Shown here in pieces: positions 23,486 through 34,236 of a stretch of 64,000 bases of DNA (position 1 is its first letter; each line of letters starts with the position of its first letter). This DNA comes from Acorus gramineus (lineage: Eukaryota; Streptophyta; Magnoliopsida; Acorales; Acoraceae), in the NCBI GenBank assembly GCA_030737835.1, contig CM060847.1:22260579-22324578 (forward strand). The letters run 5' to 3'. Made by a program: the position numbers and the translations under genes. The notes beneath the pieces were generated by a model. That model saw nothing but the letters and a program-made list of their open reading frames with translations, did not search any database and was not told the DNA's origin.

Positions 23486-23622
23486 ATATGAAAGGCTCTT
23501 TATACAAATCATTAGCCAAAAAGATCTTAATGGACTACTTATATGGTATTTATTTATTTTTGGTATGAAAGGCTCTTTATACGAATCATTAGCCAAAAAG
23601 ATCTTAATGGACTACTTATATC
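23486..23622. repeat. Tandem duplication of about 76 bp
   Basis: ATGAAAGGCTCTTTATAC.AA, then TCATTAGCCAAAAAGATCTT and AATGGACTACTTATAT occur twice with very few differences, so the duplication is young. Confidence 0.75.
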
Positions 23623-24425
23623 GTAGCTACTATATGAGAGTTGGGCCAACGGCCCGTGAACAAACCCAAAGTGGTAACCTAGTTTCAAAGACTCGGACTC
23701 AAGAGCAAAAACAAAGACCCATGAAATTCAACACACCAGAAGTGGCTTAACCCAATTTCTTCACATCCTGGGGGCAGTGTCCCATCCACATAGCATATTA
23801 TATTAGAAAAATAATATGTCAAGCTCGTTGTGCAGTCTCAATTACAGCTCATATCGATTTTTTTTTTAACAAAAAAAAAAAAAAAAAAAATACACTCTCC
23901 ATAGTGAGTACATACTAAGATAAAATACTAAATTTTTTTACTTTAAAATTTTTAAAAAAATTCGCCATATGATAGCGCAGTATAGTATATGGGGCTGCAG
24001 CCAGGGCTGCAAACTAGACCGAGTGCATCAATGCTATATTTTATTTGTTTCTGGTTTTAATCCAAGTTGAGCATTATCGGTTCAGATCCTCTAATTGGCA
24101 ATCACATAAACTTATCATTTCACATGAAAAAAATAATTATATGAAAATGTCATTATTTGTAATATTATTTACAAAAAAAACTATACTTTAATTTCTTTTG
24201 AATCATTTGTGTGGCACTCATTGGTTGGCTAACACACAGGATCTGAGCATTACTACATAGAGCATTGTACTTTCACAAAACTTAAGTTTTACTTTCCAGT
24301 TGTACAAATAACAAAAAAAAAAAAAAAAACCTATAAAAAAAATTATTTATTTATTTATTAAATGAAAAGGATGGACACTTCCAAGTTTCAACCTCAAATT
24401 AAAAAAAAAAAGAAAAAAAAAAAGA
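23623..24425. other. Intergenic, low complexity
   Basis: Poly-A tracts (23,869-23,890, 24,310-24,330, 24,400-24,425). No gene was recognised. Confidence 0.4.
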
Positions 24426-24429
24426 ATAC

Positions 24430-24810
24430 GAGCAGCTAGAAGATCCGCTGGAGCATTGCCTTCGCGATGAATGTGGAGGATTTTCAATCATCAGTCAATG
24501 AAGAGTAGAGAGTGGACTTTCCTCAGCAATCTAATGGTTGTCCAAGGGAAATTAAGTTACTCTCCCATTTAACAAGCTGAACTCCATGAACAATGCCTCT
24601 GCAATTCAAGTAAATTTATGGATGGCAAAAGGGATCGGCCAGCAAGTCCATGAACAAAATCTAAAGAATCACGATCATCCCCCAAAGAATTATCTGAGTT
24701 CAATTTATGCCAATTAAATCTGGAGGCCTCCAATGAATAACCATAGAGACATTAATGCCGGCTTCATCTATTTGAATGCACAACCTTTCCTTAATTTTTA
24801 AAATTTGAGG
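24430..24810 (-). pseudogene. LINE RNase H relic
   Basis: The minus strand reads WHKLNSDNSLGDDRDS (first catalytic Asp motif, near 24,700). A SINLLELQ-like Glu motif follows, and in another frame the terminal signature KILHIHREGNAPADLLAA (about 24,432-24,490). Stops and shifts separate them. Same domain, strand and degree of decay as the relics at 1.7 and 15.4 kb. Confidence 0.55.
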
Positions 24811-25635
24811 AGAGTAGACATCCCGTAATTTAACTGACTGAACCCTATTGCAGTACTGTTTTCACATCAAGGAATGTCTAGAAATATAATATTCGCTGTA
24901 CGTTTATACATTGTTGTTATAAGTGTGACTTTTTTATTAGACAACTTAGACAATTGCCTAAGGCCCCCGATGCACAAAGACTCCTAAATGTTTTTTTTAT
25001 TTATAAGTATATTCAGATATTGACCAATAATAACTTAACACATTATAAAAAAAATATTTATTTCTCAAAACAATTAATAGTCATTTTGATATGGTTAAAA
25101 AGTAACCAAGAAAAAATTTACAATATTTTAAGATACTTAAAAGTAGCAAAAAAAAATTTACATGACCGATAGAATTTAAAAGCTTTTTTGAAACCCAAAA
25201 AAATGGGAATATGAAACGGCAAGGCATAAAAAAAATGTCGTTATTGTTTTTTACACTCTCTTCTTTTATTCTTTTCAATCTATTTCTTCTTTATTTCAAA
25301 AAAAAAACCCTTCTTCTCACTCTATTTATTTTTTATATAAAAAAAAAAAAATTCTCTAGTCTTTCTGTTTGCTATAGACGAAAAAAAATTCTGTTGTGTA
25401 GACAACAAAGAACAAGGTCTTCCTTTATTTGAATCAAATAAAACCTACATATAAAAACTTAATTAATAATTTTGAATCCCAAAAAACTAAAAGAATGATT
25501 TTTGAGTAAAGATCTAATAATTTAAAATTTAAATAAATATTATTTAATCGCCTTAAGCCTCATAATATATCGAGCGGGTCCTGGTTGTTATGAGAAAATC
25601 ACGAATTAATTATCCACCAACCTTTAAACCAAGGA
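24811..25635. other. AT-rich intergenic stretch
   Basis: Poly-A/poly-T rich and no gene recognised. It contains the motif GCCTAAGGCCCCCGATGCAC, seen in degenerate transposon remnants, but no domain. Confidence 0.35.
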
Positions 25636-25639
25636 TAAT

Positions 25640-25905
25640 GTTACATCCGGCCCCATTTTCAGTCTCAATTTCAGTTTACATGTGTTTTTAATTTTTTAAA
25701 AATAGTATACTTCATCTAATGAGGTAAATGTTTTTATAAAAAATGAAGCATATACTCTAATAAATTGCATGGATACATTTATAGAAAATGTAAAAAAAAA
25801 TCTTTCAAAACATATGCCTTGTTAATATGAGTTTATGCGTCGTTAATTTTTAATCGATGCTTTTAGGGTAGGAATTGAGGCTGGAAACGGATCTGGTTGT
25901 AACAG
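25640..25905. repeat. Dispersed repeat family A, inserted in family B
   Basis: It matches the layout of 3,736-4,000 (GGATAATGTTAC, GCATGGATACATTTATAGAA, TTAATATGAGT). It interrupts the region that is co-linear with 19.5 kb. Confidence 0.4.
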
Positions 25906-25945
25906 CGACGTTAAACCAATTGGTCACGTAAGATGTTCATATTTT

Positions 25946-26235
25946 AAAAAAGGGATTTTTGCGTATCTACTCCAAAAAAAATCTTATATTGTCATAATAC
26001 CCTTTGAAACTTTATTATCATCAATACCCCAAAAAAAAAAATTAAAATTTGTACCCATGCCTTTGCACAATATAAATATTTTAAATTTTACAACAACCCC
26101 CCTAAAAAGGGCATTTATGCATAATTTAAACCATTTTTTAGCAGAATTTCTGAAAATAATATTTTATCAGGAGTATTTTTAAACAAAATGACATTATTTT
26201 AGGGGTATATATATACAAAAACCTTTAAAAAAATT
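25946..26235. repeat. Small inverted-terminal-repeat element (MITE-like)
   Basis: The ends GGGATTTTTGCGTATCTACT and (reading inward from 26,235) AGGTTTTTGTATATATATAC face each other. The interior consists of imperfect CCCC/GGGG-flanked A-rich blocks. No coding sequence. Confidence 0.35.
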
Positions 26236-26436
26236 AGTTGTAAAATAATATTAATAAAAACACGCATTTCTAATATTTTATGTGGAAAAGAAATGCCAAA
26301 TAAATGCTTATTCAATATGAAACTGTTAATGTAGCAGTTTTGTTTCATCATAATGTCATATCGCTCCTCCAACTTTTTTGCCATTTAGTTGATAAAACCA
26401 CACATTTCACATTTATAGTCATTGTATTATCATTTA

Positions 26437-26522
26437 GGGAAATTTTCAAAAAATACCCCTCTAAAAAAAAAATTCAAATCTGACCCCCGACCCAAAGTAT
26501 TAGCAAAACTGACCCTGGGGGT
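26437..26522. repeat. Left terminal inverted repeat of PMD MULE
   Basis: It pairs with 28,812-28,896. The match is near-perfect over CTGACCCCCGACCCAAAGTA and TTAGCAAAA.TGACC. Confidence 0.88.
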
Positions 26523-26716
26523 CACTTTTGACTGGTCAGCACCTAAAAAGCGTGCTGAACTGGCGGAAAAGTGATGTCACGTTTCCTTCAAAAAAGCGCC
26601 CAGGCACCTTGTGTGCCTGGGCGGGATACACTCTCCCTGTGGGAGACGTGATCCGCGAACACGTCTCCAGTGGAGATGTGATCAGCTAACATATCCGCTA
26701 ACGGGTAATAAGGTCC

Positions 26717-28363
26717 ATGCATGTTATCTACTTCTTCCGAGATTTTGATGAAGCTAGCAGTTATTCATGGGGATCAGCTGCATTGGCGCACCTCTATCGA
26801 GCCTTGTCTAGGGGATATATGCAGGTAACATGCTTTAACTTATTAAATTATTTGACTTTGTTTATATACATATAAGTTTTTATTATTCTCAGAGATATGG
26901 TCATGGGAGAGACAGCATGTTGGTAGACCTAGCTTACCGAGTATCGAATTTGTGTTTGGTGACAGACCATTAGGGGCTAGGTAGCTAATATTTAATGACC
27001 ACACTAATTATTACTATTCACATCTGATACATGGTAGCACTAATATTAATTTCATCTTAGATGGGGCCGTGAAGAAGCATTTCTATGAGTCACCATCGCA
27101 TGTGTTAATAAATTGTAAGGCACAACTGGATTATCAGCACGAGACACGGGTTTGTAGTTGTATATTTATAAAACATAATTGAATATCGTGATATGATATA
27201 ATCTAATAGCATGTTAACTATGTTTCTACAGATTTTATGGATGCCCTATGTGGATAGATATCAGAAGGTTCCACCAACATGCATGGCCGACTTCAATTTG
27301 TGGACGGTTAGGGTCCCTTTGATATGCTTTGACATTGTGGAAATGCATTGTCCTGACAGAGTTGCACGCCAGTTCGGTTATGAACAGACCATCCCAGTTG
27401 ACGTGGAACGAATCAATAGAGGTAACAGACGTGGTCGAAAGAAGGTCAATTGGGCTGTTTTGCATAAGGATTACATCGATCGATGGAATGCGCGACTTGA
27501 TCACATCCACATTTGTCCACAATCTATGACATCTTCGAGGTATATGGAGTGATATTGGGAGCGCACAGTCAGATATCTCACCCCACCTATCCCTCCATGT
27601 CCAGTTCCAATGCGGTATCATCCACGCGGATACGTCGCTGAGGTCATGGTGAGTTACATAGTACATGTGATATAGAATATAAATGTAATTACTTCATCGA
27701 TATTTTAATGAAGATTTAAAATAAACACAGGGCGCAGCCGTGATGAGTATCAATCAAGTATTAAATGAGGGATTGTCATTATATCCTGGATATGACAAGA
27801 TGGTTCGTATAGCAGCTGTGGCACGAGATCAGACAACTGCTCTACTTCAGCAGTTACCGTTATCTCAGATTCCCAGGTCTTTTGTTCCATCACCGGACTG
27901 GCATCCAGATCCACCTGTTGACGATAGAGGGGATGATGTGGATCAGAGTGAGTATCACACTGATCATCTTTTTACTATGAATGATTTTAACTTTCAGACA
28001 GCCGTGCGACTGGGAGATGATGCAAATGAACATCTAATATATAAAGCATATGACCTTTCTGATCATCCATTCCAAGGTCATGCTCAGTTACAAGAGGATC
28101 CTAAACAGAGACAAGAGGATCAAGAAGAGCCACATCACGATCACTTGGATACACGACCACTCCATGAGCAATTGCCTGTACCATCTTTTCCAATTTATTA
28201 CACTCGGACTCGTAGACGTGCCGGTATTGCTTCTACTGCACCCACACATTCAATTGGATCTGCGGGATTTACAACACCTGCTCAGCCGATAGGATCATCT
28301 TCAGCACCATCAGATATGCCTTCTTCTTCAGCACCTTCTGCACCTATTAAGAAAAAGAAATGA
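26717..28363 (+). pseudogene. Plant mobile domain (PMD/MAIN-like) gene, C-terminal half, broken
   Basis: Five exons with GT-AG introns: 26,717-26,824, 26,895-26,980, 27,061-27,149, 27,232-27,648 and 27,731-28,363. Readings typical of the PMD family: SYSWGSAALAHLYRAL, IWSWERQHVGRP, ILWMPYVDRYQKVP and WNARLDHI. The family's N-terminal half is missing. Exons 2 and 3 do not join in frame, requiring a one-base shift near 27,065. A TGA at 27,550-27,552 replaces the expected Trp of a YMEWYW motif. The last exon is open for 207 codons, is Gln/Asp-rich, and ends in a basic KKKK tail. PMD proteins occur both as silencing factors and as transposon cargo. This copy belongs to the second class and is probably non-functional. 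Confidence 0.7.
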
Positions 28364-28561
28364 TGGGGACGGTTTTTAGGATGACTGTATATATAATAAA
28401 CAACTTATTATAGTTATGACTATGTATAAAAGTGTTAAGACTTGATTTTTGTTTTATTTTTTACTTTAGGATTGTAGATTTTTCAGTAATTTTCTAAGTT
28501 TACAACACCAGCTTACAGGTTTTTTACAACACCAGCTTACAGGTTTTTTTTTGTGAATGGG

Positions 28562-28800
28562 GCAGGAGGAGACGTGATCACGGATCACGCCTCCGAGGGA
28601 AAACCCCCGCGGTGCGCATACCGCGTGCGCCAGGGCTGCAGAGGGAGATCACGTCTCCTTGGAGGCATGATCTATGACCACGCCTCCAAGGGAAAACCAC
28701 CACTGCGCATACCGCGCGCACCGGGCCGCAGACGGAGACGTGATTATGGATCACGTCTCCGTCGCGGCACCTTTGCTTCCCGTCTGCGCGCCAGCGTGGC
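28562..28800. repeat. GC-rich subterminal repeats of the PMD MULE
   Basis: About three degenerate units contain GAGACGTGAT..GGATCACG and GAAAACC.C..GCGCATACCG, in tandem with some inverted halves. A shorter related block, GGAGACGTGATCCGCGAACA, lies just inside the left end (about 26,642). Placement inside both ends suits transposase-binding or structural repeats (inference). Confidence 0.65.
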
Positions 28801-28811
28801 GCGCTGATCGG

Positions 28812-28896
28812 GGTCAAAGGTCACTTTTGCTAATACTTTGGGTCGGGGGTCAGATTTGAAATTTTTTTTTTAAGGGGTTATTTTCAAAATTTTCCC
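28812..28896. repeat. Right terminal inverted repeat of PMD MULE
   Basis: Reverse complement of 26,437-26,522 with few differences. It is followed at once by the second TATCATTTA. Confidence 0.88.
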
Positions 28897-28905
28897 TATC
28901 ATTTA

Positions 28906-29130
28906 TTCTTTTATGCTTATAGCAGTTTTTTATGACCATCTAATTACACATGGCATGATATACATGTTATTCTTCTCTGTATATATATATACCTAGACAC
29001 TCTTTCTCAATCTCTAATCTCATCCCATTTTTATTGGAGTAATCTAATAATACTTTACAAAATAGAAAATTATAAGATATTGGAGCAAATTGATGACTAT
29101 TATTTTTTATTGTTGATATTGAATTATATA
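28906..29130. repeat. Dispersed repeat family B, right part
   Basis: It continues the similarity to about 19,650-19,890 after interruption by the MULE. The left part is 26,235-26,436. Confidence 0.55.
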
Positions 29131-29935
29131 TTCATTGTAACATGATATACATGGATTTATGGTTCAACACAATATTACTGTCTTTATACAGTGGATAAGA
29201 ATTCTCTCACAATGAAATATTAAATATTTAAATTTTCCGTTCAATGTCATATTATATTGAAAATATATTGTAATGAAAAAAAATAATATGAAATTTTAGA
29301 GATTAATCATATCAAAAATGGATTGTGTTATTTGCATCTTTAAATATATCTTTTGATGAGCTGAGTTTCAAAATAATAAATTTATGTTTAATTAATTACA
29401 AATATATATAATTGCATACATAACAGTTTTTTTAATTCTTTCAACTTACTTTTTTAATAAGTAATTTGTGAAATAGAGTATAATTGGTAGACCCCACCTT
29501 TTTAAAAAAAAATCCCTTATAGATTGATAACTATATCGCTCATATGGACGTCGTTGGGCAGAAAGACTTGAAAAATATAACTCTCTGACATAGGTGTTTT
29601 AGTATATAAAAAAAATTGAGGGACCTAAAAAAAAGAGAAAAAAATTTTCTCTCCAAAAACACTTATTATATATTTAACATAACAAAACTTTTAAAATCCA
29701 TATGATTTGTTTCTCTCATCTAAATAAAGAAGTCAAAAGGGTCCAAGCCTCATATGACCTACCCCAATTCATATAATACAATGTGACCATTTTTTTTTTG
29801 TTAAAATTTAATTTCATATCAACGTTACAATGCATATTTAGAGTTTTCTCAGTTAAAATTCACTCCACTCACGTAATGTCATGTGAAATCATTATAGCGA
29901 TTTTATTCATGTTTCACAAGTTGGATCCTATTTTA
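29131..29935. other. AT-rich intergenic stretch
   Basis: No open frame of note, no repeat ends, nothing recognised. Confidence 0.4.
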
Positions 29936-30640
29936 TTAGGTCTAGTTTGACATGAGGATAAGAGATTCAGATAAAGAAAAAATTAGGTTAAATCATTTGT
30001 TATCCCATATGGCATAAAAAAAATAAGATAAAGTATGGATAATTGTCCACATTTTGAGATAAAAAATAGGGATAGTTTATTCTAGGTAAACGGTGGAATA
30101 TGCTTTGTCCCAATTTTTTATCCCTCTTTTGTAAAATTAGGATAAATTTATGACTACCCTTCCAAAAAAAAACAAAAAACAAAGAAAAAATTAGGTTAAA
30201 TCATTTGTTATCCCATATGGCATAAAAAAAATAGGATAAAGTATGGATACTTGTCCACATTTTGAGATAAAAAATAGGAATAGTTTATTCTAGGTAAACG
30301 GTGGAATATGCTTTGTCCCAATTTTTTATTCCTCTTTTGTAAAATTGGGATAACTTTATGACTACCCTTCCAAAAAAAAACAAAAAACAAAAAAAAAAAG
30401 AATGTGTTCCACTAAACAATATTAATGCCTCATTAATAGGAGGGTAGATTTGGTATTTTTTAAAAAAATTAAAATTATTTCATATTTGATCCAAATGCAA
30501 GATTCAGGATAAGAACACAAAAAATGAGGATAATAAAAAGCATTAACAAATGTAAATCTGGATAAAAATAGTGGATTTTTTATCCTCATAAATTAGGCTA
30601 ACTTATCCTAGAAATTTATCCCTTTACCAAACTAGGCCTT
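29936..30640. repeat. MITE-like element with a 208-bp internal tandem duplication
   Basis: The outer ends AGGTCTAGTTTGACATGAGG and, inverted, AAGGCCTAGTTTGGTAAAGG are imperfect terminal repeats. Inside, 29,973-30,180 and 30,181-30,388 are nearly identical tandem copies (shared CCCATATGGCATAAAAAAAA, GGTAAACGGTGGAATATGCT). An end fragment of the same family sits at 44,640-44,705. Confidence 0.6.
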
Positions 30641-30649
30641 AATCATTAT

Positions 30650-31102
30650 GCCCCCGTTTGGACCCCGTTTGGAATGGGAATAAGCCCCCGGATAACCTCG
30701 GATAAAGGAAAATAAGGGATAAAGGGTGTTTGAAAACATAGAATAACTAGGGATAAAATATGCCATATTAAACTGGTATAAAGTGGTATATAGATTCTAA
30801 CTAACCTCTGGAATTAAATTTATCCTAGGTTATTCCACCCAAAGAATATATGGGCCCACTGTCAAATCAATTATCATCACCTCTTATAAATCACATGTCA
30901 AATCAACTATTATTATTTTTTCACCTTTTATAAATCTTTATCCATACTTTATTCACATTTTACTCAAACAACAAAACATTATTCTTACATTTACCAAAGA
31001 GAATAATTCAAACACAACCAAACACAAAATCACTTTATCCTCGTTTATGCCGGAATAAATGTATACCCAAGAATAAGTCCTATTCCCGTTCCAAACGGGG
31101 GC
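30650..31102. repeat. MITE 1 (intact inverted repeats)
   Basis: The terminal inverted repeat is GCCCCCGTTTGGA...TTCCAAACGGGGGC. The interior has GGATAA/TTATCC motifs and no coding sequence. A second copy lies adjacent in the opposite orientation. Confidence 0.65.
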
Positions 31103-31255
31103 GGTATACAGTTATACGGGCATAAGTGGGTATAAATAAGGATAAAGTGACTTTGTGTTTGGTTGTGTTTTTAATTATTCTCGTTGAGAAACATAATAAT
31201 AATGTTTTTGTTGTTTGAGTAAAATGTAAATAAAGTGTGGATAAGGATTTATAAA

Positions 31256-33601
31256 GGGAAATGAATGACAAGCCCCAATTCGTAGGCTCCAAATAAGCCC
31301 CATGACATGGCATGGGTTGAATTTCCAGTTATACCCTTAATTGTGATTTATAACCTCTTAAACGAAATTAATGCAGTTGGTTATTATTTCCTTCATTGGA
31401 ACCGCAGGTGTGGAGCATTAAATAGCGTTTGTTTGTTTGTTTCTTTTTTAACTTTCTTACTTTTGAATTGCTCACATTTGAGTTGTTCTTAATCATTTTA
31501 CGCGGTGAATTTGCAAAAAAAAAAAAATTTGAGACTGCAGTGTGATTTGATTGTTTGGAGGACTTTTAAAGCGTCTAATCTTATTGAAAAAAAATTTGAA
31601 CATTTTGGCTATCATTGAAATGTCTGCCAATTCATGTGTGATGTTTGTTTATATTGTATGTTGTATGTTTTTCAATTGTTTCATTTTTTTCTTTTATTTT
31701 TTTAATGCTAATTTGGTTGTTTACGTTGTCAAATGTGATTTTTAATACGGCATATTTGTTGTTTGGCATGTAAATCTCAATGACATATGCGTACCATGTT
31801 ACAGGGAATGTAACTAACTATTATATTGGTGTTTTGGATTTTTTTCGTAACTAGCTTCATCGATTTGTGAATGTAACTAGCTTATTATATGGATTTTGTA
31901 TTAAAATCCAAGTTACATTTACAATGTAACTACCTTTGTAACTTCAATTAATTATCATTGCTATTTTTTTAAATTTGTAGGAAATATAGGGGACTCAGTT
32001 ACATGTTCCTTGGAAGGCAGTCCGGAGAAGAATTTAATTGTTTGATTTGAGCAGCAATATTCAGAAGCAATTGTGACAAGTGTTGGAATGATTTAGATGA
32101 ATGTTGATATACGAGTCATATGACTTGAGTTGATAGACGAGTCATATCTTATGTTTATCTGAATGTTGCCGAGGCTGCTGTTGTTTCTCATGAAAAACTC
32201 GAGTTTTGTAAAAAGTATCTTGATTCCTTGCATGCTTCTCTCATCAATTTGTCCAATGAAAATCCTAGCTGTGATATTATTGGCGAAGAACCACTGCCAT
32301 ATTTAAATGTTCGTTCTCCTATCAAGATTCGAAGTGAAGGACGTTATTCATCGAAAATGAAGGCACATAAGGTTTTCAAGCCAATGAGAAAGCAAGTGAA
32401 AAATTATCAATGTTGTAACATGCAGAATGATGGTGAAGATGTTGGATATGCTACCTCTTGATTTCTTGTTTTATCCTTTATCTGTTTTTATGTTTATCGT
32501 TTCCATAGACATGATCTTGTAAGCTTGTCTATTTGAATCGTGAACTTTCTTTGCAATGTGATATTCAGTTACATTTATTTTTTTTAGTTACATTATCCTT
32601 GTACTGAGTTATATATTTTCTGAATGTTGGTTACATTTATTACTTGAACTAAGTTACATATATCTGAATGAATGAATATGCTTGGTCTTCCTCGATATTG
32701 TACAATCTGATGAATTAAACAAACTGATAAAAAATTTACATGACCAATACATTGTCATAGTTAGTTACATTTGCTGATCACTTATATATACCACCAACTA
32801 CTTAAAGTGAGTTGCGTTGGTTACATGTTTACATTGCCCATATCAACTACTAAGTAAAAATGGAAATACATGTAACTGAAATCTGATTACAATAATCCTT
32901 TTTGTCAACTACATTTTAATAACAAACATAAACAAAAGTTAATCATACATTTTAGTTTTTTGTATAAAAAAATTAGTTACATTTTGTATCTATTCAAATT
33001 AAAAACAAAAAAAAACCTAGAAAAAAAAAATTTAATCACGGGATCTTCAAAAACAACATAGTCGTTTTCAGAAATACCAAAAAAGAGTTGCATAAAAAAA
33101 ATCAGGTACATTTTGTATCTATTAGAATTAAAAACCAAAAAAACCATAGAAAAAAAAATTAATCACAGGATTTTCGAAAACAACATAGTCGTTTTCAGAA
33201 ATACCAATAAAAAGGTAGCATACCCATTTTTTTGTTGTAGTTGAAACCACTAGAAGAACTCTTTTGTTTTTAGATCGTTTCTTAAAGGAAATATCAGGAT
33301 TTGTTCGTCATTTTAAACAAAAGGGGTTTTTTTGGGGGGGTTCTGAATTTTGATTCAAATTATTTTTTCAAAACCCTAATTTAGATGGAATGTATTTGAA
33401 TGGGTGAGAGAGAAAGTTGAGTGGGAAAAAAAATGGAAAAAGAGGTGAAACGCGAAAAGAGGGGTGGGTTTTAATTAGAGGTAATAAGGTATTTAGCTAT
33501 TTTGCTCTTTTTAAAAAATGGCCTACACAACCAATTAGATTTTGACACATCAAGGGGCCTGTGGGAGGGGCCTATTTGCTGGGGTCTGTGTAGCAAAGCT
33601 C
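31256..33601. mobile_element. MULE-like insertion with FAR1-like remnant and 9-bp duplication
   Basis: It is flanked by exact ATTTATAAA copies (31,247-31,255 and 33,602-33,610). The ends GGGAAATGAATGACAAGCCC and, reverse-complemented, GAGCTTTGCTACACAGACCC are only weakly similar, so terminal repeats are eroded or nearly absent. The length (2,346 bp), 9-bp duplication and a FAR1-related fragment point to Mutator ancestry. Two tandem 118-bp copies lie at about 32,970-33,205. Confidence 0.6.
32138..32461 (+). pseudogene. FAR1/FRS-like C-terminal fragment
   Basis: The frame is open from about 32,138 to a TGA at 32,459-32,461. It reads SYVYLNVAEAAVVSHEK, then VRSPIKIRSEGRYSSKMKAH and KQVKNYQCCNMQND. 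FAR1-related proteins and their MULE transposase ancestors end with a helical stretch, a P..(V/I)R.KGR motif and a CCHC knuckle. The first two are present, but the knuckle is not conserved (only Cys-Cys). The SWIM and transposase domains are absent. The assignment rests on weak, short similarity. Confidence 0.4.
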
Positions 33602-33876
33602 ATTTATAAAAGGTGAAAAAATAATGATAGTTGATTTGATAGGTGATTTATAAGAGGTGATGACAGTTGATTTGACAGTGGGCCCACATATTCTTTGGGT
33701 GAAATAACCTGGAATAATTTTAATTCCACGTGTTTCATGGAATGACTATCCATTTTTATGACAAGTTATTCAAGCATAGATTATCCTTTAGGTATCCAAC
33801 CTTTCCAAACAACCAAAATCAGTTATTCTGTTTTATTCCAAGATATCCACACCCTTATTCTACATCCAAACAGGGG

Positions 33877-34227
33877 AAGAAAATAAAAAAATACTATAAA
33901 TTAAAAATATAATTAGGTAAAAGAAGGTTGGAGATCTTATTATTTTTAATATTACTAACTTCATCATTGAAAAATCTACATCAATGCACTATTGCCTTCT
34001 CCAATTGAAGAAAATTCAATGAGTAGAAGGTAATGAAAATTCAGATCATAGTCAATGCGATTGCTTCTACTTGGATTGAGTAAGTTGGCTGTTTCACGCA
34101 ATTCCCGAGTTAAGTCGTGATAGTCGTTTGTAAACGCGAAAGATGAAGGCGACCATAGGTGACTCAAGGCACCACCAATTACATTTAATACTTAAATTAA
34201 ATGCAATTTCTAAAAGTTAAAGAAGAA
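33877..34227. other. Intergenic, nothing recognised
   Basis: AT-rich. A segment (33,926-34,020) recurs at about 35,336-35,430, sharing GGTTGGAGAT.TTATTATTTT and ACTTCATCATTGAA on both sides of the MULE at 34,237-35,313. Confidence 0.4.
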
Positions 34228-34236
34228 AAAATACAA

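Larger units (their letters stand above)
26437..28896 (+). mobile_element. Mutator-like element carrying a plant-mobile-domain gene, with 9-bp duplication
   Basis: Terminal inverted repeats of about 85 bp begin GGGAAATTTTCAAAAAATAC (left) and GGGAAAATTTTGAAAATAAC (right, reverse complement). Both continue through TTCAAATCTGACCCCCGACC and CAAAGTATTAGCAAAA. The flanks carry an exact 9-bp direct repeat TATCATTTA (26,428-26,436 and 28,897-28,905), the length typical of Mutator-like elements. No MURA transposase is encoded, so it is non-autonomous. Cargo: a five-exon gene similar to the C-terminal half of plant mobile domain (MAIN-like) proteins. GC-rich subterminal repeats lie at 26,600-26,705 and 28,562-28,800. 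Confidence 0.9.
31093..33876. repeat. MITE 2, inverted relative of MITE 1, split by a 2.35-kb insertion
   Basis: 31,105-31,255 matches the right half of MITE 1 and 33,602-33,876 its left half, both in reverse orientation, ending ATCCAAACAGGGG. The halves join exactly at ATTTATAAA when the insertion 31,256-33,601 is removed. Confidence 0.65.

Noticed and set aside
27235-27666. Minus-strand 143-codon frame over the PMD exon
   Set aside because: It is antisense to an exon with clear PMD-family motifs and proper splice sites, so it is a shadow frame.
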